A stretch of 64,000 nucleotides of DNA from JBJYIN01 sp046237015 (GCF_046237015.1 NZ_JBJYIN010000013.1:62001-126000), one strand, 5' to 3'. Shown: positions 43,666 through 53,293, counted from the first letter of the stretch. The notes: generated by a model from the letters alone, not told the origin. Translations and numbers: made by a program.

Positions 43666-44823
43666 TTAATTTCCGTGATGGCAGAAGTGGTGAATCACCT
43701 GCGCAATCAGTTCCCGCGTCGGTTTGATAAATGCGGTATCAATATATTCGTCCGGCTGGTGCGCTTGTTCGATCGATCCCGGCCCCAGAACTAGCGTGGG
43801 GCACAACGTCTGAATAAATGGCGCTTCGGTGCAGTAGTTTACGATTTCCGTTTTCGTCCCCAGCAGATTCTCCACGACGGATACCAGGTTATGATCCACA
43901 GGGCATTCGTATCCGGGAATCGGGGGATGCAGTTCGCTGATGGTCAAACGTCCCGGCCAGCGTTGGCTGACAGGTGAGAGCGCTTCAGCCAGCAGTCCGT
44001 TCAAATCGTTCAGCGTTATACCCGGCAGCGGGCGGATATCCATATGGAGCTCACAGCAGCCGCAAATACGGTTAGCTGCGTCGCCGCCATGGATGTGGCC
44101 GAGGTTCATGGTGGGGTGGGGAATGTGAAAAATCGGGTTGTGATAGCGTTCCTGTAGGGTATTGCGCAAGGTTAACAGATGGGAGATCGCCTCATGCATC
44201 AGCTCAATTGCGTTTACGCCGCGTGATGGGTCGCTGGAGTGGCCGGATTGCCCCTGAATACGGATCGCGTTGGACATGTGGCCTTTATGTGCCCGCACCG
44301 GTTGCAGTGAGGTTGGCTCGCCGATAATGGCGCAGTCCGGGCGAATCTGTGCCGATTCGGAGAAATACTTGGCGCCAGCCATCGTCGTCTCTTCATCCGC
44401 TGTTGCCAGTACATAGAGCGGTTTCGTCAGTTTGGTCGGATCGATATCGCGTAAGGCATCAAGAATAAAGGCAAAAAAACCTTTCATATCTGCCGTACCC
44501 AAACCGTAAAGTTTATTGTCGTGTTCGGTCAGCGTAAAAGGGTCACGTGTCCAACGTCCATCGTCAAAAGGCACGGTGTCGGTGTGCCCAGCCAACAATA
44601 AACCGCCTTTTCCTTCACCAATCCGCGCCAGCATATTAAATTTATTGAGGGTACCGGGAACGGGTTGAACGTCGACATGGAAGCCTAAATCGGTGAACCA
44701 GCCAGCCAACAGGTTGATTAATGTCTGATTACTTTGATCGAGCGCGCTTTCGGTTGCGCTGATAGACGGAGTCGCGATCAGCGCCCGGTATAGCTCAATA
44801 AAAGGGGGTAAATTCATCTTCAC
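43666..44823 (-). CDS. argE: Acetylornithine deacetylase
   Basis: ArgE removes the acetyl group of N-acetylornithine to give ornithine, using metal ions of the M20 family. The 385-residue protein matches E. coli: LLLAGHTDTVPFDDGRW with the first metal ligand His and Asp, GLGTADMKGFFAFI, VLATADEETTMAGAKYF with Glu pair, and GPGSIEQAHQPDEYI near the C-terminus. A GTG at 44823 aligns with the E. coli start and has GAGG 9 bases upstream. It is divergent from argC, with the shared ARG boxes between them. Confidence 0.97.
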   Translation of the reverse strand: MKMNLPPFIELYRALIATPSISATESALDQSNQTLINLLAGWFTDLGFHVDVQPVPGTLNKFNMLARIGEGKGGLLLAGHTDTVPFDDGRWTRDPFTLTEHDNKLYGLGTADMKGFFAFILDALRDIDPTKLTKPLYVLATADEETTMAGAKYFSESAQIRPDCAIIGEPTSLQPVRAHKGHMSNAIRIQGQSGHSSDPSRGVNAIELMHEAISHLLTLRNTLQERYHNPIFHIPHPTMNLGHIHGGDAANRICGCCELHMDIRPLPGITLNDLNGLLAEALSPVSQRWPGRLTISELHPPIPGYECPVDHNLVSVVENLLGTKTEIVNYCTEAPFIQTLCPTLVLGPGSIEQAHQPDEYIDTAFIKPTRELIAQVIHHFCHHGN

Positions 44824-44850
44824 TGTTGACAGCCTCTGGTTAGGATAGTA

Positions 44851-44885
44851 TCAATATTCATGCATTAATTGTGAATAAAAATACA
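44851..44885. promoter_or_regulatory. Two ARG boxes (ArgR operators) between argE and argC
   Basis: ArgR with arginine binds 18-base palindromic boxes in tandem. The core TGAATAAAAATACA at 44872-44885 matches 13 of 14 consensus positions, and TCAATATTCATGCA at 44851-44864 matches 11 of 14; their centres are 21 bases apart, as in E. coli. They would repress argE and argCBH together. Confidence 0.85.
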
Positions 44886-45026
44886 ATATCGCTATGTGAA
44901 AGGAAACCCTAAAATACAGGTCGTGGAGAATCCACCTTTTCACATAGTTTCTTGGGTGAACAGCGTGTTAACGCTGGTGAGCCTTGTTACCTGTTTCATC
45001 GATAAATAAGAAGGTGTACGGATCTC

Positions 45027-46031
45027 ATGCTGAATACGTTGATTGTTGGTGCAAGTGGTTATACCGGTGCTGAACTTGCACTTTACCTGAACCGTCACCC
45101 ACAGATGAACATAACCGCTTTAGCGGTTTCAGCGCAAAGTGTTGATGCCGGGAAACTGATCTCCGATTTGCATCCACAGCTGAAAGGCATTATCGATTTG
45201 CCGGTACAACCCTTGACGCAGGTTGCTGAGGCTGCCAAAGGTATCGATGTCGTGTTTCTGGCGACGGATCACAAGGTGAGCCACGATTTGGCACCTGAAT
45301 TTCTGGCAGCAGGTTGCACGGTATTTGATTTGTCTGGAGCCTATCGCGTACAGGATGCCGATTTTTATACCCGCTACTATGGATTTGAACATCAGCATAC
45401 GGATTGGCTGGCGCAGGCGGTATATGGTCTGGCCGAATGGCAGGCTGAAAGTATCAAACATGCGCAACTGGTTGCTGTGCCTGGGTGTTACCCCACCGCA
45501 GCACAGCTATCGTTGAAGCCGCTCATCGATGCACAACTGCTGAATCTCACACAATGGCCGGTAATCAATGCCGTGAGTGGCGTAAGCGGAGCGGGCCGTA
45601 AAGCGTCACTGACCAGCAGTTTCTGTGAGGTCAGTCTGCAACCCTATGGCATTTTCAATCATCGTCATGCCCCGGAGATTTCAACTCATCTCGGTACGCC
45701 GGTTATTTTCACGCCTCATCTCGGTAATTTTGCTCGTGGCATATTGGAAACCATCACTTGCCGCTTACAGCCGGGCGTGACCCAGCAGGATATCGCCGAG
45801 GCTTACCATAATGCCTATCATGACAAACCGCTGGTACGCCTGTATGAGAAGGGCGTGCCTGCGTTGAAATCGGTTGTCGGTTTACCCTTCTGCGATATTG
45901 GTTTTTCCGTTGATGGAGAGCACCTGATTATCGTTGCTACAGAAGATAACCTGCTGAAAGGCGCAGCCGCTCAAGCGGTGCAATGCCTGAATATTCGTTT
46001 CGGTTTCCCGGAAACCCAATCTTTACTTTAA
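45027..46031 (+). CDS. argC: N-acetyl-gamma-glutamyl-phosphate reductase
   Basis: ArgC reduces N-acetylglutamyl phosphate to the semialdehyde with NADPH in arginine synthesis. The 334-residue protein begins MLNTLIVGASGYTGAELALY with the nucleotide-binding loop, and holds VAVPGCYPTAAQLSLKPL with the catalytic Cys, GVSGAGRKASLTSSFCEV, and FNHRHAPEISTHLG. A strong operator and leader precede it. It is followed by argB after 35 bases. Confidence 0.98.
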   Translation: MLNTLIVGASGYTGAELALYLNRHPQMNITALAVSAQSVDAGKLISDLHPQLKGIIDLPVQPLTQVAEAAKGIDVVFLATDHKVSHDLAPEFLAAGCTVFDLSGAYRVQDADFYTRYYGFEHQHTDWLAQAVYGLAEWQAESIKHAQLVAVPGCYPTAAQLSLKPLIDAQLLNLTQWPVINAVSGVSGAGRKASLTSSFCEVSLQPYGIFNHRHAPEISTHLGTPVIFTPHLGNFARGILETITCRLQPGVTQQDIAEAYHNAYHDKPLVRLYEKGVPALKSVVGLPFCDIGFSVDGEHLIIVATEDNLLKGAAAQAVQCLNIRFGFPETQSLL

Positions 46032-46066
46032 ATTAAAAATTCATCATTCCGAGGCGCAAAAGAACA

Positions 46067-46840
46067 ATGAACCCGTTAATTATCAAACTAGGTGGCGTTT
46101 TACTGGATAGTGAAGAAGCGCTAGAGCGCCTGTTTACGGCGTTAGTGACATACCGTCAGGAACATCAGCGACCGCTGGTGATTGTGCATGGTGGTGGGTG
46201 TCTGGTTGACGACCTGATGAAGAAATTGTCATTGCCGGTGGTAAAGAAGAATGGTCTGCGTGTCACGCCTGCCGATCAGATTGATATCATCACCGGCGCG
46301 CTGGCCGGGTCTGCCAATAAGACACTCTTATCCTGGGCGAAAAAGCACGATATTAATGCCGTTGGCTTATGTTTGGCGGATGGCGGTAGCACGAACGTGA
46401 CGCAATTGGATGAGGCGCTGGGCTTTGTGGGCAAAGCGGAAGCCGGTTCTCCGATACTGCTGAATACGCTGTTGTCAGCGGGGTACTTACCTGTCGTGAG
46501 TTCCATTGGGATCACCGCTCAGGGCGAACTGATGAATGTCAATGCCGATCAGGCTGCCACCGCGTTGGCGGCAACATTAGGGGCCGATTTAATCCTGCTG
46601 TCTGATGTGAGTGGTATTTTGGACGGAAAAGGTCAACGCATCGCCGAGATGACCGCCCAGAAGGCCGAGCAGTTGATTGTGCAGGGTATTATTACTGATG
46701 GCATGATCGTCAAGGTCAATGCTGCTCTGGATGCAGCACGGACTCTGGGGCGTCCTGTGGATATCGCCAGTTGGCGTCACGCCGATCAACTGCCTGCCTT
46801 GTTTAACGGTGTCGCGATCGGCACACGCATTCTGGCGTGA
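46067..46840 (+). CDS. argB: Acetylglutamate kinase
   Basis: ArgB phosphorylates N-acetylglutamate with ATP. The 257-residue amino acid kinase starts LIIKLGGVLLDSEEAL with the phosphate-binding Lys and Gly pair, and continues VIVHGGGCLVDDLM, INADQAATALAATLGADLIL-like NVNADQAATALAATLGAD, and GMIVKVNAALDAA near the end with the ATP-binding Lys. The length is that of the arginine-insensitive enterobacterial form. Gene order argC-argB-argH matches E. coli. Confidence 0.98.
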   Translation: MNPLIIKLGGVLLDSEEALERLFTALVTYRQEHQRPLVIVHGGGCLVDDLMKKLSLPVVKKNGLRVTPADQIDIITGALAGSANKTLLSWAKKHDINAVGLCLADGGSTNVTQLDEALGFVGKAEAGSPILLNTLLSAGYLPVVSSIGITAQGELMNVNADQAATALAATLGADLILLSDVSGILDGKGQRIAEMTAQKAEQLIVQGIITDGMIVKVNAALDAARTLGRPVDIASWRHADQLPALFNGVAIGTRILA

Positions 46841-46888
46841 TATTTTTGCAGGTCAGAGCGTGACGAGTATGGCATGATGCCGTTCTTA

Positions 46889-46940
46889 TTTTATTGGCAC
46901 AGTTTTTATTGGCACAGTTCGTGACACGGTTGCTGTGCCA
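46889..46940 (+). repeat. Direct repeat and hairpin between argB and argH
   Basis: TTTTATTGGCACAG occurs twice in a row (46889-46902 and 46904-46917), and the second copy can pair TGGCACAG (46910-46917) with CTGTGCCA (46933-46940). The structure sits 26 bases before the argH start and could tune translation or act as a processing site. Confidence 0.6.
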
Positions 46941-46966
46941 GACATTCAATTCCGGGAGTAATGGTT

Positions 46967-48340
46967 ATGGCTTTGTGGGGCGGTCGGTTCAGCCAGGCAG
47001 CAGATCAACGGTTTAAACAGTTTAATGACTCACTGCGGTTTGATTATCGCCTGGCAGAGCAGGACATCATCGGCTCTGTGGGCTGGTCGAAAGCGCTAGT
47101 GACCGTCAATGTACTCAGCGAACAAGAACAGGAACAACTGGAACAGGCATTGAATGCGCTGTTAGTTGAAGTCCAGTCTGATTCAGAGATTATCCTGCAA
47201 AGTGATGCGGAAGATATTCATAGCTGGGTTGAACAGCGCCTGATTGAAAAAGTCGGTGATTTAGGCAAAAAGCTGCATACAGGGCGCAGTCGCAACGATC
47301 AGGTTGCCACAGACCTGAAGTTATGGTGTAAAACGCAAATCTCGGAACTGTTGTTGGCGGTGCGCCAATTGCGTCAGTCGCTGGTGACAACGGCGAAAAG
47401 CAATCAGGATGCGGTCATGCCGGGGTATACCCACCTGCAACGCGCTCAGCCAGTTACGTTTGCACATTGGTGTTTGGCCTACCATGAAATGTTGGTGCGT
47501 GACGAAAGTCGTCTGGAAGACACGCTGAAACGTCTGGATGTGAGTCCGTTAGGCTGTGGTGCGCTGGCCGGTACGGCATATCCAATCGATCGTGAGCAAC
47601 TGGCTGGCTGGCTGGGGTTTGCTTCAGCGACGCGAAATAGTCTGGATACCGTCTCCGATCGCGATCACGTACTGGAACTGCTTTCTGATGCTTCGATCGG
47701 TATGATCCACCTGTCGCGTTTTGCTGAAGATCTGATCTTCTTTAATAGCGGTGAAGCCGCGTTTGTAGAGCTATCCGATCGTGTGACGTCGGGTTCTTCT
47801 CTAATGCCACAGAAGAAAAATCCAGATGCGCTGGAACTGATCCGCGGTAAATGCGGTCGGGTGCAAGGGGCATTAACTGGCATGATGATGACGCTGAAAG
47901 GGCTGCCGTTAGCGTATAACAAGGACATGCAGGAAGATAAGGAAGGGCTGTTCGATGCGCTGGATACTTGGCATGACTGCCTGATGATGGCAGCACTGGT
48001 GCTGGAAGGGATTCAGGTGAAACGTCCTCGCTGTAAAGAAGCCGCAGAACAAGGCTATGCCAATGCAACGGAATTGGCCGATTATTTGGTTGCCAAAGGT
48101 GTGCCGTTCCGCGAAGCGCATCATATCGTTGGTGAAGCGGTGGTCGAAGCGATTAACCAAGGGAAAGCTCTGGAAGCGTTATCATTGGCTGACTTGCAGA
48201 AGTTTAGCTCAGTGATCGCAGATGATGTTTACCCTATTTTGTCTTTGCAGTCCTGTTTGGACAAACGTGCCGCTCAGGGAGGGGTATCACCACAGCAGGT
48301 TACTCGGGCTATCAATGACGCGCAGCAGCGTTTAGGCTAA
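46967..48340 (+). CDS. argH: Argininosuccinate lyase
   Basis: ArgH splits argininosuccinate into arginine and fumarate. The 457-residue homotetrameric enzyme of the fumarase superfamily carries HTGRSRNDQVATDLKLW, GYTHLQRAQPVTFAHWCLAY, and the mobile-loop signature GSSLMPQKKNPDALE with the catalytic Ser. I start at 46967 (GGGAG upstream), which matches the E. coli N-terminus MALWGGRF; two more codons are open upstream. The argG gene is not in this cluster. A 30-base perfect palindrome follows the stop. Confidence 0.98.
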   Translation: MALWGGRFSQAADQRFKQFNDSLRFDYRLAEQDIIGSVGWSKALVTVNVLSEQEQEQLEQALNALLVEVQSDSEIILQSDAEDIHSWVEQRLIEKVGDLGKKLHTGRSRNDQVATDLKLWCKTQISELLLAVRQLRQSLVTTAKSNQDAVMPGYTHLQRAQPVTFAHWCLAYHEMLVRDESRLEDTLKRLDVSPLGCGALAGTAYPIDREQLAGWLGFASATRNSLDTVSDRDHVLELLSDASIGMIHLSRFAEDLIFFNSGEAAFVELSDRVTSGSSLMPQKKNPDALELIRGKCGRVQGALTGMMMTLKGLPLAYNKDMQEDKEGLFDALDTWHDCLMMAALVLEGIQVKRPRCKEAAEQGYANATELADYLVAKGVPFREAHHIVGEAVVEAINQGKALEALSLADLQKFSSVIADDVYPILSLQSCLDKRAAQGGVSPQQVTRAINDAQQRLG

Positions 48341-48360
48341 CTGATTCTCGCTGAAGGGAT

Positions 48361-48390
48361 TTTCCCAAAGGTGGATCCACCTTTGGGAAA
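48361..48390. repeat. Perfect 30-base palindrome after argH
   Basis: TTTCCCAAAGGTGGATCCAC followed by CTTTGGGAAA is a perfect inverted repeat centred on GGATCC, 20 bases after argH. No T run follows in the + direction, so it may be a stabilising 3' hairpin or processing signal rather than a classical terminator. Confidence 0.75.
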
Positions 48391-48559
48391 GCGTTGATAG
48401 GTATTTACCTGATATTTACCTCGATTGCCGTATTCTTGCCGCCATGCGGAATACGGTTCGCATTTTTCCATTCATTTCTCCCCTTATCAGAAATGTCTCT
48501 GGACATCCATACAGTATCATTTTACCTTGACGCACAGTGATATACGCCGCGGAGGCATT

Positions 48560-50089
48560 GTGGATATCAACCTATTTTATGGATTCGGCGGGGGCGTGAT
48601 TGGCCTATTGGTCGGTTGGTTGATCGCCAGCCTGAGGCAGCAACAGCGATTATCCCACCTCGATACCGAACAACGCTTGCTGGAGCACTCGTTACAGCAA
48701 GCGCAGATATCGTTGGCGGAGGGGCAGCAGGCCAGGCAGCAGGATGAACAACGTTTGCGACAGAATGAGCTGGAATTACGTAACGTCCACGCGCAACTGT
48801 CAGCTAATCATGAAAAGCTGCAACAGTTGGGACAACTGCGGGCAGAATGTGACCAGTTAAATCAGGAACTACGGACATTACGGGAAATTAACCGTGCACA
48901 AGAGGCTGAACTGCGTGAAGTCACGATTCGGTTGGAAGAAACCCGTATGGCCGCAGAAGAAAAGCAGCGTCTGCTGGTCAATAGTGAACAACGTCTGACG
49001 ACACAATTTGAGAATCTGGCTAATCGGATTTTTGAACATAGCGGCCGCAAAGTAGACGAGCAGAACAAACAGAGCCTGGATAGTTTGCTCATGCCATTAC
49101 GTGAACAGCTTGATGGTTTTCGTCGCCAGGTACAGGATAGCTTTGGTGCGGAAGCGTGTGAACGACATACGCTGGCTCATGAGATACGGAACCTGCAACA
49201 GTTGAATGCGCAGATGGCGCGTGAAGCGATTAATCTGACCAAAGCCCTGAAAGGGGACAACAAAACGCAAGGGAATTGGGGCGAGGTTGTACTGAGCCGT
49301 GTGCTGGAAGCCTCGGGTTTGCGTGAGGGATATGAATATCAGACGCAGGTTAGCATTCAGACCAGCACTCACAACCGTATGCAGCCGGACGTGATCGTGC
49401 GTTTACCCCAAGGCAAGGATGTTGTGGTTGATGCAAAAATGTCGCTGGTGGCCTATGAACGCTATTTTAATAGCGAAGATGACGCTGAGCGTCTGGCTGC
49501 ATTGAATGAGCATTTGCTGTCCGTTCGTGGCCATATCCGCATGCTGGGCAGTAAAGACTACCAGCAACTGCCGGGGCTACGTTCTCTGGATTATGTTCTC
49601 ATGTTTATTCCCGTCGAACCGGCTTTTTTACTGGCTATCGATCGTCAGCCTGAGTTGATCAGCGAGGCACTAAAGCACAATATTATGCTGGTTAGCCCGA
49701 CGACACTGTTGGTTGCACTACGCACCATTAATAATCTGTGGCGTTATGAGCAACAAAGCCGTAATGCGCAACAGATCGCCGAACGAGCATCACGGTTATA
49801 TGACAAACTGCGTTTGTTTGTTGATGATATGGAAGCACTAGGTCAAAGCCTTGATAAAGCTCAGGGAAATTATCGTCAGTCAATGAATAAACTTTCGTCT
49901 GGGCGTGGTAACCTCATTGGTCAAGCCGAAGGGTTTCGCCATCTAGGCGTGGAAATTAAACGCCCTATTAGCCCTTCTCTGGCAGAGCAGGCTGCTGTAA
50001 ATGAAGATGCCGAGTATGAAAATGTTGGGCAGGATTTGACGGTGGTAGAGTCTGACAGTTTGGGCTTGGATGAGAAACGTCAGCCTTGA
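48560..50089 (+). CDS. rmuC: DNA recombination protein RmuC
   Basis: RmuC is a membrane-anchored, coiled-coil protein with a nuclease-like core; its loss raises inversion rates at short inverted repeats. The protein has an N-terminal membrane helix (FGGGVIGLLVGWLIASL), a long coiled coil to about residue 160, and the RmuC core with NKTQGNWGEVVLSRVLEASGL, PQGKDVVVDAKM and LDYVLMFIPVEPAFLLAI. I take the GTG at 48560 preceded by GGAGG (509 residues); 45 open codons upstream look non-coding. In E. coli it sits next to udp and ubiE; here ppc and the arg genes lie between udp and rmuC. Confidence 0.95.
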   Translation: MDINLFYGFGGGVIGLLVGWLIASLRQQQRLSHLDTEQRLLEHSLQQAQISLAEGQQARQQDEQRLRQNELELRNVHAQLSANHEKLQQLGQLRAECDQLNQELRTLREINRAQEAELREVTIRLEETRMAAEEKQRLLVNSEQRLTTQFENLANRIFEHSGRKVDEQNKQSLDSLLMPLREQLDGFRRQVQDSFGAEACERHTLAHEIRNLQQLNAQMAREAINLTKALKGDNKTQGNWGEVVLSRVLEASGLREGYEYQTQVSIQTSTHNRMQPDVIVRLPQGKDVVVDAKMSLVAYERYFNSEDDAERLAALNEHLLSVRGHIRMLGSKDYQQLPGLRSLDYVLMFIPVEPAFLLAIDRQPELISEALKHNIMLVSPTTLLVALRTINNLWRYEQQSRNAQQIAERASRLYDKLRLFVDDMEALGQSLDKAQGNYRQSMNKLSSGRGNLIGQAEGFRHLGVEIKRPISPSLAEQAAVNEDAEYENVGQDLTVVESDSLGLDEKRQP

Positions 50090-50197
50090 TCATCCTTAAC
50101 CGATAGGTATTCGGCGGTGAGCTTTTTGTACGGGTCTGTTAAACTCTCCCCCTTAATAGGTAGACCCGACATTTGACTGGAATAGTAGGCGGATAAA

Positions 50198-50953
50198 ATG
50201 GCAAACGAGCAGGAGAAAACAACAGACTTTGGTTTTCGTACTGTCGCCAAGGATGAAAAAGAAGTCATGGTGGCTGAAGTTTTTCATTCCGTAGCAGCAA
50301 AATACGATCTGATGAATGATCTGATGTCCTTTGGTATTCATCGTGTCTGGAAGCGTTTCACTATTGAGTGCAGCGGTGTGCGTCGTGGCCAGCGAGTTCT
50401 TGATCTTGCTGGCGGAACCGGCGATCTGACTGCAAAATTTTCCCGGATGGTGGGCGATGAGGGTGAAGTCGTCCTAGCTGATATTAACGCATCAATGTTA
50501 AAAGTTGGGCGTGAGAAACTGCGTAACAAGGGTATTATCAATAATATCAGTTATGTGCAAGCCAACGCGGAAGCGTTGCCATTTCCCGATGGTTATTTTG
50601 ACTGCATCACCATTTCTTTCGGTTTACGTAACGTCACCGACAAGAATAAAGCGTTGCGTTCCATGTATCGTGTCCTGAAACCCGGTGGACGCTTGTTGGT
50701 TCTTGAGTTTTCCAAGCCAACGTTTCAACCGCTAAGCAAGGTTTACGATGCCTACTCATTCCATATCCTGCCAAGAATCGGCGAAATGGTGGTGAGTGAT
50801 GCGAATAGCTACCGCTATCTGGCTGAATCAATCCGTATGCACCCCGATCAGGAAACGTTGAAGGGGATGATGGGGGACGCAGGTTTTGACAGTGTGAATT
50901 ATTTCAACCTTACCGGTGGGATTGTTGCGCTACACCGCGGTTTTAAATTCTGA
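50198..50953 (+). CDS. ubiE: Ubiquinone/menaquinone methyltransferase
   Basis: UbiE is the C-methyltransferase shared by ubiquinone and menaquinone synthesis, using S-adenosylmethionine. The 251-residue class I enzyme has the motif I RVLDLAGGTGDLTAKF (about 65-80), FPDGYFDCITISFGLRNVTD and GGRLLVLEFSKP. It begins the ubiE-ubiJ-ubiB-tatABC cluster; ubiJ follows after the stop without a gap beyond its leader. Confidence 0.98.
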   Translation: MANEQEKTTDFGFRTVAKDEKEVMVAEVFHSVAAKYDLMNDLMSFGIHRVWKRFTIECSGVRRGQRVLDLAGGTGDLTAKFSRMVGDEGEVVLADINASMLKVGREKLRNKGIINNISYVQANAEALPFPDGYFDCITISFGLRNVTDKNKALRSMYRVLKPGGRLLVLEFSKPTFQPLSKVYDAYSFHILPRIGEMVVSDANSYRYLAESIRMHPDQETLKGMMGDAGFDSVNYFNLTGGIVALHRGFKF

Positions 50954-50965
50954 TTGGAAACGCCC

Positions 50966-51574
50966 ATGCTGATAACGTCTGTTCTGACCGCTACGCTGGA
51001 AACAGCATTGAATCAGCTGTTGTTTCGTGACCGTAGTATGAAAACCGCTCGCCAACGTCTACAGGGAAAAACACTGAAGATCGTGTTATCTGAATTGGAT
51101 GCGCCTGTGGTACTGGTTTTCAATGAACAACGCCTTGATGTGATAAGTCAGTGGGAGGATGAGGCAGACTGTCAGCTCAAAACCCGCATTTCTGTTTTAC
51201 TGAAATTGCGGGATCGCCAGAACTTATCTGCTCTGATGCGCAGCGGCGAGCTGGTTATTGAAGGGGATATTCAAGTAGCACAGCAATTTATTACGCTGCT
51301 TGATTTAGCCGAGTTTGATCCTGCGGAGTGGTTTGCCCCATACCTAGGCGATATTGTTGCTCAGAACCTAAGCCAGACTACGCAAAAAACACTGCGTTTC
51401 TTGGGACAGACCTTATGTCGATCACAACACGTACTATCAGAAACGATTGTGGAAGAGTGGCGTTTGGCTCCTGGTCGACTTGAACACGTTTGGTTTCATG
51501 ATGAAATTGCGGCCCTGGATAAATCAGTCGATCGGTTATCCGAACGGTTGGCAAAATTGGAGACTCTACGATGA
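50966..51574 (+). CDS. ubiJ: Ubiquinone biosynthesis accessory factor UbiJ
   Basis: UbiJ is a soluble lipid-binding (SCP2) protein that with UbiK assembles the ubiquinone synthesis complex. The protein of about 202 residues matches E. coli UbiJ: a hydrophobic N-terminal helix, LKLRDRQNLSALMRSGELVI, VIEGDIQVAQQFITLLDLAEFDPAE-type segment and a C-terminal coiled coil ending LAKLETLR. The ATG at 50966 is favoured, as GGAAA precedes it; an in-frame TTG directly after ubiE is possible. It overlaps ubiB by 4 bases. Confidence 0.93.
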   Translation: MLITSVLTATLETALNQLLFRDRSMKTARQRLQGKTLKIVLSELDAPVVLVFNEQRLDVISQWEDEADCQLKTRISVLLKLRDRQNLSALMRSGELVIEGDIQVAQQFITLLDLAEFDPAEWFAPYLGDIVAQNLSQTTQKTLRFLGQTLCRSQHVLSETIVEEWRLAPGRLEHVWFHDEIAALDKSVDRLSERLAKLETLR

Positions 51575-53211
51575 TGCCTGGTGAGCTACTCCGCCTTTAC
51601 AGCATCGTTCGCGTTTTGTTGAGCTATGGTCTGGATGAACTGATTCCCAAAATACGACTCACTATCCCACTGCGTTTGGGACGACGCCTGCTATTTTGGT
51701 TGCCAAACCATCATCGCGACAAGCCTCTGGGAGAACGGCTGAGATTAGCGTTGCAAGAGCTTGGTCCGGTGTGGATAAAGTTTGGTCAAATGATGTCGAC
51801 GCGCCGCGATCTGTTTCCTCCTGCGATTGCCGATCAGCTCGCCTTGCTGCAAGACCGTGTTGCTCCCTTTGAAGGAAGATTGGCGCGTAAGCAGATAGAA
51901 CAGTCTATGGGCGATATCCCATTAGAAAGCTGGTTTGATGATTTTGATATCGAACCGTTAGCCTCAGCCTCTATCGCACAGGTACATACTGCTCGTCTGA
52001 AAAGCACGGGTAAAGAGATCGTTATTAAAGTCATACGACCCGACATTTTACCTGTTATCAGAGCAGATATGCGCCTGATGAAGCGCCTGGCTGGTTGGTT
52101 ACCACGATTATTGCCGGATGGACGGCGACTCCGTCCTTTGGAAGTGGTGAGGGAATATGAAAAGACGTTGCTTGATGAGTTGAATTTGCTGCGTGAAGCG
52201 GCAAATGCGATTCAACTGAGACGTAATTTCGAAGATAGCCCGATGCTGTATATTCCGGAAGTGTATTCAGACTACTGTAGCGAAAGCATGCTGGTTATGG
52301 AGCGCATTTACGGTATTCCCGTTTCGGATGTCGAAACGTTGAAAGCCAATGGCACCAATATGCAACTTCTCGCGGAACGTGGCGTTCAGGTTTTCTTTAC
52401 GCAGGTTTTCCGGGATAGCTTTTTCCATGCGGACATGCACCCGGGTAATATCTTTATCAGTTACGAACATCCTGAAAATCCGCAGTATATCGGGATTGAC
52501 TGCGGCATCGTCGGTTCTCTGAATAAAGAAGATAAACGCTATCTGGCTGAAAACTTCATCGCTTTTTTTAATCGCGATTACCGTAAAGTTGCCGAATTGC
52601 ATGTGGATTCCGGCTGGGTGCCAGCGGATACCAACGTTGAAGATTTTGAATTCGCAATCCGTACGGTGTGTGAGCCTATTTTTGAAAAGCCATTAGCAGA
52701 AATTTCATTTGGTCATGTATTATTGAATCTCTTTAATACAGCTCGCCGCTTTAATATGGAAGTGCAGCCGCAATTAGTCCTGTTGCAAAAGACGTTGCTG
52801 TATATTGAGGGGATTGGGCGGCAGCTCTATCCTCAGCTCGATCTCTGGAAAACGGCCAAACCGTTTTTGGAAACCTGGTTGAAAGATCAGGTTGGTTTAC
52901 CAGCAATGATGCGTGCTTTAAAAGAGAAAGCGCCGTTTTGGGCTGAGAAATTGCCTGAAATACCCGAGTTGTTTTATGACAGTTTACGTCAGCATAAGAC
53001 GTTGAAACAGAGTGTAGACAAGCTTATCGATGAGTTGCAGACTCAGCGAGTGCGTCAAGGGCAATCCCGTTATCTGTTGGGGATTGGCGCGACACTGCTG
53101 ATCAGTGGTACGGTGTTACTGGTGAGCCATGTGGAAGCCGATATCGTTCCAGCAGGGCTGATGGCGGCAGGAATTATCGCCTGGATTATTGGTTGGCGTC
53201 GAACTCATTGA
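51571..53211 (+). CDS. ubiB: Atypical kinase-like ubiquinone factor UbiB
   Basis: UbiB belongs to the ADCK/ABC1 kinase-like family and is needed for ubiquinone synthesis at the inner membrane. The 546-residue protein (same length as E. coli) shows the family KxGQ motif in WIKFGQMMSTRRDLFP, ASASIAQVHTARLKS with the Ala-rich loop, KVIRPDILPVI, HADMHPGNIF with the catalytic Asp and IGIDCGIVG. Two C-terminal membrane helices follow. The start overlaps ubiJ by 4 bases. Confidence 0.98.
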   Translation: MMPGELLRLYSIVRVLLSYGLDELIPKIRLTIPLRLGRRLLFWLPNHHRDKPLGERLRLALQELGPVWIKFGQMMSTRRDLFPPAIADQLALLQDRVAPFEGRLARKQIEQSMGDIPLESWFDDFDIEPLASASIAQVHTARLKSTGKEIVIKVIRPDILPVIRADMRLMKRLAGWLPRLLPDGRRLRPLEVVREYEKTLLDELNLLREAANAIQLRRNFEDSPMLYIPEVYSDYCSESMLVMERIYGIPVSDVETLKANGTNMQLLAERGVQVFFTQVFRDSFFHADMHPGNIFISYEHPENPQYIGIDCGIVGSLNKEDKRYLAENFIAFFNRDYRKVAELHVDSGWVPADTNVEDFEFAIRTVCEPIFEKPLAEISFGHVLLNLFNTARRFNMEVQPQLVLLQKTLLYIEGIGRQLYPQLDLWKTAKPFLETWLKDQVGLPAMMRALKEKAPFWAEKLPEIPELFYDSLRQHKTLKQSVDKLIDELQTQRVRQGQSRYLLGIGATLLISGTVLLVSHVEADIVPAGLMAAGIIAWIIGWRRTH

Positions 53212-53293
53212 AGCAGATCATCATGTATAGCAGAATTGCCTTATATAATGATGATCGTTTTTATGACCCCCTTTTTTCAAAGAGGTAAATAGC

